Assembly: GCA_020351895.1 (NCBI GenBank)
Contig: CP070672.1
Coordinates: 522,428-541,714, forward strand
Origin: Thermoplasmata archaeon
GTDB taxonomy: Archaea; Thermoplasmatota; Thermoplasmata; GCA-020350865
Direction: 5' to 3'
Length of the DNA stretch: 19,287 nt
The translations under genes were made by a program, and so were the position numbers. This document shows, in pieces, positions 16,201-19,287 of this stretch (position 1 is the first letter of the stretch; each line of letters opens with the position of its first letter). The notes under the pieces were generated by a model. The model saw only the letters and a program-made list of their open reading frames with translations, was not told the DNA's origin and searched no databases.

Positions 16201-17640
16201 GCAATCAACATCAAGTGTGAACTCTGAATCCTTGATGGGAACAGGTCTTCTTCTTCCAGATTCATCGGGTTCACCCAGTTCCATTTTAATGCATTCCACT
16301 CCCACGACCTTTCCACCCTTACCTAGAATTTTTACGGGTTGTGTCAGATATTGGATCTTTATTCCTTCCGATTCTGTAGCTTGGATTTCGGATTCGTGAG
16401 CAGGCATCTCTGCCCTGGTTCGTCTGTATAAAATGAAAGCCTCGCTTCCCATTCGGTGGGCCACTCGAACCGCATCTATTGCAACATCCCCTCCTCCGAT
16501 TACGACAACCTTTTTTCCCAGTTTTACTTTTTTACCAAGGTTTACATCCCTTAGGAATTTTACTCCTGGTATTACACCATCCAAATCCTCGCCAGGGATT
16601 GCCAATTTCTTGGATCCATGGGCTCCGATTCCCAGAAATACTGCCTGGAATCCATCATTCTTTAAATCATCCATTGTAAAGTCCTTTCCAAATCTCTTTT
16701 TCAGGACTATTTCAACACCTTTTTTCTTGATGTATTCTATTTCAGCCTCGAGAATATTCTTTGGCAGCCTGTAATCTGGAATACCAACAGCCAGCATACC
16801 CCCTGCAACAGGAAGTGCCTCGAAGATAGTGGGGGAATGCCCCATCTTGGCCAGATAATATGCACATGTGAGACCCGCAGGTCCTGAGCCAATTATGGCA
16901 ACCTTTTTATCACTGATCTTTTCAAAGGGCTCGATTTCCTCATCTTGATTTTCCAACTCCCAGTCCGCAATAAAACGCTTTAAATCGGCAATGGCAATGG
17001 GAGAATCCACCTCACCTCTGTTGCACACATCCTCACATGGATGCGGACACACTCTGCCACAGATCTGGGGTAACGGATTTGTCTCCCTGTGGGATTCCAG
17101 GGCTTCCTTGTATTTACCCTGGGAAATAAGAACAATGTAGGCCTGGACATGAACTTTCGCAGGACAGCCTGCCTGACAAGGTGGTGTACCTTTCCTATCT
17201 ATAATGTATTTTAAAGGCACAGCCTGGGGAAACGTGATGTAGGCTGCCTTTCTGGGACTTAATCCCTCATCGAATTCACTCTTTTTCTCGACTGGACAGG
17301 CTTCCGCACATAGGCTACAGGCAGTGCATTTTTCTTCGATTATATACCGTGGTTTTTTGGTGATAAAAGCCTTGAAATTACCTGCTTCTCCCTTAAGATC
17401 CTTTAATTCGGAATTTGTTAAAAGTGTGATATTCGGGTGTCTTCCCGCAGCAACCAGTTTCGGTGATAGGATACATATCGAACAGTCGTTTGTGGGGAAG
17501 GTTTTGTCCAACTGGGCCATCTTCCCCCCTAGGGAAGGGCTTTTTTCCACGATATACACTGAAATACCCTGCTCTGCAAGGTCCAGTGCTGCCTGAACCC
17601 CAGCTATTCCACCGCCGATTACTGCCACGCCTTTGCTCAT
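13255..17640 (-). CDS. hdrA: Tandem HdrA with inserted GltD/NfnB-like NAD(P)H oxidoreductase
   Basis: This 1461-residue protein has four parts. Residues 1-149 begin the first HdrA module (GGGIAG 9-14; TNDCSIC 51-57; 4Fe-4S motif Cys105/108/111/115). Residues about 150-615 are a GltD/NfnB-like unit: iron-sulfur N-terminus (Cys155, 159, 194, 198, 202, 206), FAD motif GSGPAG (251-256), NAD(P) motif GGGDVA (382-387), YRRTRAEMPA (405-414) typical of the pyridine-nucleotide site, and AAGD (523-526). Residues about 616-905 resume HdrA with Cys617/620/623/626/629/633 and Cys716...Cys729/733/734. Residues about 908-1461 are a second HdrA module with CHCGIN (916-921), CTPRTHEP (976-983), GGGIAG (1055-1060), Cys1199...1210/1214/1215 and two C-terminal 4Fe-4S motifs (Cys1393-1403, Cys1424-1434). 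GGGAG seven bases before the ATG supports the start. It is the first gene of the operon. Confidence 0.9.
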   Translation of the reverse strand: MSKGVAVIGGGIAGVQAALDLAEQGISVYIVEKSPSLGGKMAQLDKTFPTNDCSICILSPKLVAAGRHPNITLLTNSELKDLKGEAGNFKAFITKKPRYIIEEKCTACSLCAEACPVEKKSEFDEGLSPRKAAYITFPQAVPLKYIIDRKGTPPCQAGCPAKVHVQAYIVLISQGKYKEALESHRETNPLPQICGRVCPHPCEDVCNRGEVDSPIAIADLKRFIADWELENQDEEIEPFEKISDKKVAIIGSGPAGLTCAYYLAKMGHSPTIFEALPVAGGMLAVGIPDYRLPKNILEAEIEYIKKKGVEIVLKKRFGKDFTMDDLKNDGFQAVFLGIGAHGSKKLAIPGEDLDGVIPGVKFLRDVNLGKKVKLGKKVVVIGGGDVAIDAVRVAHRMGSEAFILYRRTRAEMPAHESEIQATESEGIKIQYLTQPVKILGKGGKVVGVECIKMELGEPDESGRRRPVPIKDSEFTLDVDCVMPAIGQSPEIESLKALGLKTAKNDTIIVNENSYATNIKGIFAAGDVQTGPATVVKAVGSARKAAYAIDSYLNGEEYKPEAPEENVVEFEDLKLEYPVKKEERVLAPQLPPSKRKKNFNEVVSVISEEQAKKEALRCLNCGTCSGCYQCIKVCEPDAIDFSQKQEEIELELGSVIVMPGYDEIDPMTRPEFGHDRFDDVITALEFERILSASGPFGGHIKKISDGKEPKNMAFIQCVGSRDRNRGVGYCSAVCCMYAIKEAIIAKEHSPDLDITIFHMDIRAFGKEFDYYYQRAQDLGIKFIRSRVADIWEEDKNLIVNFVDEKDEPDHMNFDMVVLSNGIGRPKDSEKHQKALDIELNDYGFCRTSVFHPIETSRKGVFVGGAFSEPKDIPDSVAQASGAAALALGYAEKKEKEIEAPMELRDTSGEPRIGVLICHCGINIGNFVDVEDVAEYAGTLPGVVHSENVLYACSQDIQEKIKDLIMEHDLNRVVVASCTPRTHEPLFQGTIEEAGLNPYLFDMTNIREQCSWVHMHAKEKATEKAKDLVRMTVAKSNLLKPLERESLKVNPTCLVIGGGIAGLFAALDVANNGFKVLLLEKEKELGGNLNRVNSLISESNPKEQLKKIIEEVEEHKKIQVLCNADVKSTEGYVGNFTTTFEHEGESKQFEHGTVIVATGAKPYTPTEYLYGKDKKVITQLELEKMLGEKKFKGKSVVMIQCVGSRDENHGYCSRICCTQAVKNSLRIKEIDLDTQIFILYKDMRTYGFKEDYYKKASDMGVKFILYNDEKKPVVKNKDGLTVEVLDPVLNQVIRIKPDNVVLSCGMEPQEGNYDLAKMLKVPLSKDGFFLEAHMKLRPVDFATDGIFLCGAAHFPKFVNESISQAAGAASRACTILSKEAISAEGIVSHVDEDVCFGCGICILNCPYNAIESDDETQKARVLTALCKGCGVCGATCPKHAITMSHFTDQQVQAQIDAFCEEVP

Positions 17641-17694
17641 CTATTTTCTCCCTAAAAACCACTCTGTACTTAAAATTTCCAGTTTGAACCCCAA

Positions 17695-17706
17695 TTTATT
17701 ATAGAT
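17695..17706 (-). promoter_or_regulatory. Proximal TATA-like box of the Hdr/Flx operon
   Basis: The minus strand reads ATCTATAATAAA about 55-65 bases before the ATG at 17640. This would give a leader of roughly 30 bases that includes the GGGAG ribosome site. The match to the consensus is moderate. Confidence 0.35.
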
Positions 17707-17848
17707 ACCCCAAATTCTGCCCCCCAAATACCAGGCTTTTTTAGGAATTGGACTTAGTTTAATAATAGAAATGAATCTAATTCCCATTAGTTTTGAATAC
17801 TGGCCAGATTTAGACTTTATACCACCTCAATTCGGATATAGCAAATAG

Positions 17849-17860
17849 TTTATAAAAAGG
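17849..17860 (-). promoter_or_regulatory. Distal TATA-like box with upstream AACCGGTT palindrome
   Basis: The minus strand reads CTTTTTATAAA, a good TATA match, with the perfect palindrome AACCGGTT (17868-17875) about ten bases upstream, where activator or BRE contacts are expected. If used, the Hdr/Flx transcript would have a leader of about 185 bases. The rest of the 326-base region 17641-17966 is AT-rich with no open frame or RNA gene that I can support. Confidence 0.35.
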
Positions 17861-17935
17861 TTATCTGAACCGGTTGGTGACAGACACATATGAATAATAC
17901 TCCAAATCGATACAATTAGTAAAAAATATTAGGAT

Positions 17936-17952
17936 TTAAAAAAGAAAAAAGT
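17936..17952 (-). terminator. T-rich terminator behind the SnoaL-like gene
   Basis: About 15-30 bases after the SnoaL-like stop, the minus strand carries TTTTTTCTTTTTT, a typical archaeal oligo-T termination tract. It separates this gene from the Hdr/Flx operon downstream. Confidence 0.5.
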
Positions 17953-17966
17953 TATGGGATTACATC

Positions 17967-18395
17967 CTACGTCGTAACCCCAAGTTGTGCCAACATTGTA
18001 AGGCGATCGAAGAATATGTGTTCCTCTGCTATCTTGCCCTTCTCAAACCGTAATGCAGAACCGAGGGGAATTTTAACGGACTTGTTTGTAGGTGGGATAG
18101 TTTTGCCCCCAGGTCCCTGCAGTGGCCCCTTATGTGTTCCTGTAAGTGTGTACCCGACATAGGCCCAATCTCCCTGGCCAAAGATCTGGTCCCTAGTCAA
18201 TTTCGCGTCAGGGAAGGTATTATATAATCCTTGGACTACCTCACGATGGGCCGTAATGCCCTTTGTTGGTTCAGGTCTCATTGGACTGTACGAGATAACA
18301 TCTTCGGTATGATGTGAGGCGAAGGCTTCCCAGTCTCTACTGGCGGAGGCCTCATCAACGGCTTTAATCACTTTAAGGTTCTCTTCTACACTCAT
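17967..18395 (-). CDS. SnoaL-like ester cyclase family protein
   Basis: The 142-residue protein belongs to the SnoaL/NTF2-like alpha-beta barrel fold. Recognisable features are HHTEDVISYSPM (about 28-39), a central AHREVVQGLYNTFPDAKL, and the C-terminal GTHKGPLQGPGG plus FEKGKIAEEHIFFD. These fit the ester cyclase group, whose members are often of unknown substrate. I chose ATG 18395 because GGAGGTG stands six bases before it; the GTG-initiated frame from 18413 would translate the ribosome site itself. A second SnoaL-like gene lies two genes upstream. No secondary-metabolite cluster is visible, so the name describes the fold only. Confidence 0.82.
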   Translation of the reverse strand: MSVEENLKVIKAVDEASASRDWEAFASHHTEDVISYSPMRPEPTKGITAHREVVQGLYNTFPDAKLTRDQIFGQGDWAYVGYTLTGTHKGPLQGPGGKTIPPTNKSVKIPLGSALRFEKGKIAEEHIFFDRLTMLAQLGVTT

Positions 18396-18438
18396 TTTTT
18401 TCACCTCCTCCACGAAGTGGGATTTGGGTATTTGTTTC

Positions 18439-18473
18439 GCGCCCTTCCTCGGCGCAGTTCTTTTATAATTCAG
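18439..18473 (-). promoter_or_regulatory. TATA-like box and start-site hairpin of the SnoaL-like gene
   Basis: On the minus strand GAATTATAAAAG (about 18460-18472) is a TATA candidate in the 100-base gap after the ABM-like gene. Downstream, GCGCC (18439-18443) and GGCGC (18451-18455) form a 5-bp hairpin with a 7-base loop close to the predicted start site. Confidence 0.4.
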
Positions 18474-18495
18474 GCTTTTGGTTTATCGACCTGGT

Positions 18496-18759
18496 CTAGC
18501 ACGTGCATTTTTGGTGTCCTACAAGACCTGCTCGCCCCATAGCCTGTTTTAATTTTTGTGAATCTACATATTTATTAGCCCTATCCGCATCATCCCATTC
18601 CAGGAGAACCACGACTTCATTTGGGTCACTTGGATTGCGATATACATAACCGCCTTTTGATCCGTTCTTTCGACGATCGGCCTGGCGTTCTTCGTCGTCG
18701 TATACTTTTTTCCACTTCTCGTAATCCTCTACCTTCTGTATGCTGAGTAGATATGCCAT
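18496..18759 (-). CDS. Small ABM/dimeric alpha-beta barrel-like protein
   Basis: The 87-residue protein begins AYLLSIQKVEDYEKWKKVYD and continues with NPSDPNEVVVLLEWDD and ANKYVDSQKLKQAMGRAG. This order (strand, DYxxWKxxYD helix, strand with LLEWDD, short final helix) is typical of antibiotic-biosynthesis-monooxygenase/dimeric ferredoxin-like proteins. It ends with HQKCTC. ATG 18759 is preceded by AGGAGGTG at good spacing; the frame from 18780 would read through that site. Substrate unknown. A TATA-like TTTAAAAAA lies about 60 bases upstream on the minus strand (near 18817-18826). Confidence 0.75.
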   Translation of the reverse strand: MAYLLSIQKVEDYEKWKKVYDDEERQADRRKNGSKGGYVYRNPSDPNEVVVLLEWDDADRANKYVDSQKLKQAMGRAGLVGHQKCTC

Positions 18760-18856
18760 TATTTTGCACCTCCTTTTCATTGCTCTTTTTATAGCGTTAA
18801 GCTATGACATTCTCTTTTTTTAAATTCAAATCTCTAATATCATCCGGGTACAGACG

Positions 18857-18895
18857 GAAAAAAATGCAAGGATTGGGGAAATAAATCCCCAATCC
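18857..18895 (-). terminator. Hairpin plus T-run terminator behind the partial SnoaL-like gene
   Basis: GGATTGGGGA (18870-18879) and TCCCCAATCC (18886-18895) form a perfect 10-bp stem with a 6-base loop. In the minus-strand transcript the stem is followed by TTGCA and seven T (18858-18864). This is a bacterial-style intrinsic terminator placed about 50 bases after the stop of the upstream gene. Confidence 0.65.
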
Positions 18896-18946
18896 CATGT
18901 TGGAGGGAGGGATAGTATAATTCTTATGTTGGGTTTATTAAGGAGA

Positions 18947-19287
18947 TTATTGCACACCTAACTGCTGCATCATTCCCGCAATGTCCTCCACACCCCAGCG
19001 CTCTACAGCTTTACCATTAGATAATCGGATGATATCAATTACAGGCACGTGGATCTCCGGTCCAGTTGCTGGTATTCCCATGAACTCGCCTTTGTGCGTT
19101 CCATGCATCGTCAACCTTGTGACCACCCTGTCACCTTCAGAGATCATATCCTCCACTGTCGCGTGGAAATCCGGGAATGCGGAGCGGAACATGGTAAAGG
19201 TTTGTTTTAAACCTTCAACACCCTTGGGTATGTTTGGGTCTGGTGGATTGTGGTCTACAAAATCCGCAGTAACGAACTCATGCGCCA
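18947..19287 (-). CDS. SnoaL-like ester cyclase family protein (partial, start outside window)
   Basis: The frame is open to the right edge, beyond the internal ATG at 19192. About 113 residues are visible, beginning AHEFVTADFVDHNPP. Family features are FVDHNPP-type N-terminal strand, FRSAFPDFHATVEDMI, TRLTMHGTHKGEFMGIPATG and the C-terminal GKAVERWGVEDIAGMMQQLG. It is related to, but clearly diverged from, the SnoaL-like protein at 17967-18395. The likely missing part is the first 25-40 residues. It probably starts its own transcript outside the window, ended by the hairpin at 18857-18895. Confidence 0.82.
   Translation of the reverse strand, partial: AHEFVTADFVDHNPPDPNIPKGVEGLKQTFTMFRSAFPDFHATVEDMISEGDRVVTRLTMHGTHKGEFMGIPATGPEIHVPVIDIIRLSNGKAVERWGVEDIAGMMQQLGVQ

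Noticed and set aside
13214..17662. Many plus-strand open frames opposite the HdrA genes
   Set aside because: They are antisense shadows of long, motif-rich minus-strand genes, with no family motifs or ribosome sites of their own.
1..19287. CRISPR array, insertion sequence, rRNA or selenocysteine gene
   Set aside because: No regularly spaced repeats, transposase motifs, rRNA segments, or in-frame TGA inside conserved domains were seen.

Overview
The window looks like a genome fragment of an anaerobic archaeon, most likely in or near Thermoplasmatota (for example a marine benthic group D / Methanomassiliicoccales relative). The evidence is an archaeal gene neighbourhood (DUF106/EMC3-like gene, archaeal cytidylate kinase, Cbf5), archaeal ether-lipid headgroup genes, an archaeal MptD-type dihydroneopterin aldolase, an intron-containing tRNA-Ser, and a secreted NosD-like beta-helix protein of a style common in that phylum. 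The placement is an inference from gene content. Starts are mostly led by strong Shine-Dalgarno sites, and GTG and TTG starts occur.

Layout. (1) 1-785, minus: 5' part of a secreted parallel beta-helix protein, running off the left edge. (2) 786-1332: promoter of that gene, a perfect 11-bp hairpin, a T-rich terminator, tRNA-Ser(GGA) on the minus strand, and a purine-rich spacer with a possible G-quadruplex. (3) 1333-5249, plus: a housekeeping run of DUF106/EMC3-like insertase, cmk, cbf5, archaetidylserine decarboxylase, archaetidylserine synthase and mptD. (4) 5354-5938, plus: an unrecognised 194-residue protein. (5) 5962-17640, minus: a seven-gene, nearly gapless redox operon. In transcription order it holds a 1461-residue HdrA with an inserted GltD/NfnB-like NAD(P)H oxidoreductase, an MvhD with a winged-helix tail, a second tandem HdrA (991 residues or slightly longer), a second MvhD, and three genes resembling FlxC, FlxB and FlxA. 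(6) 17641-17966: operon leader and promoter region. (7) 17967-19287, minus: two SnoaL-like proteins (one cut by the right edge) flanking a small ABM/dimeric-barrel-like protein.

The redox operon is the main item of interest. It combines an Flx-type NAD(P)H:acceptor module (FAD/NAD plus 2Fe-2S protein and two 4Fe-4S proteins) with two HdrA/MvhD pairs. No HdrB, HdrC, hydrogenase or formate dehydrogenase gene lies in the window. Both HdrA proteins are tandem fusions in which two flavin modules carry complementary sets of iron-sulfur domains. One of them has a complete second pyridine-nucleotide oxidoreductase spliced between its two inserted 4Fe-4S motifs. A reasonable inference is a flavin-based electron-bifurcating or -confurcating complex linking NADH and/or NADPH, ferredoxin and an acceptor or partner encoded elsewhere. 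The substrates cannot be read from the sequence.
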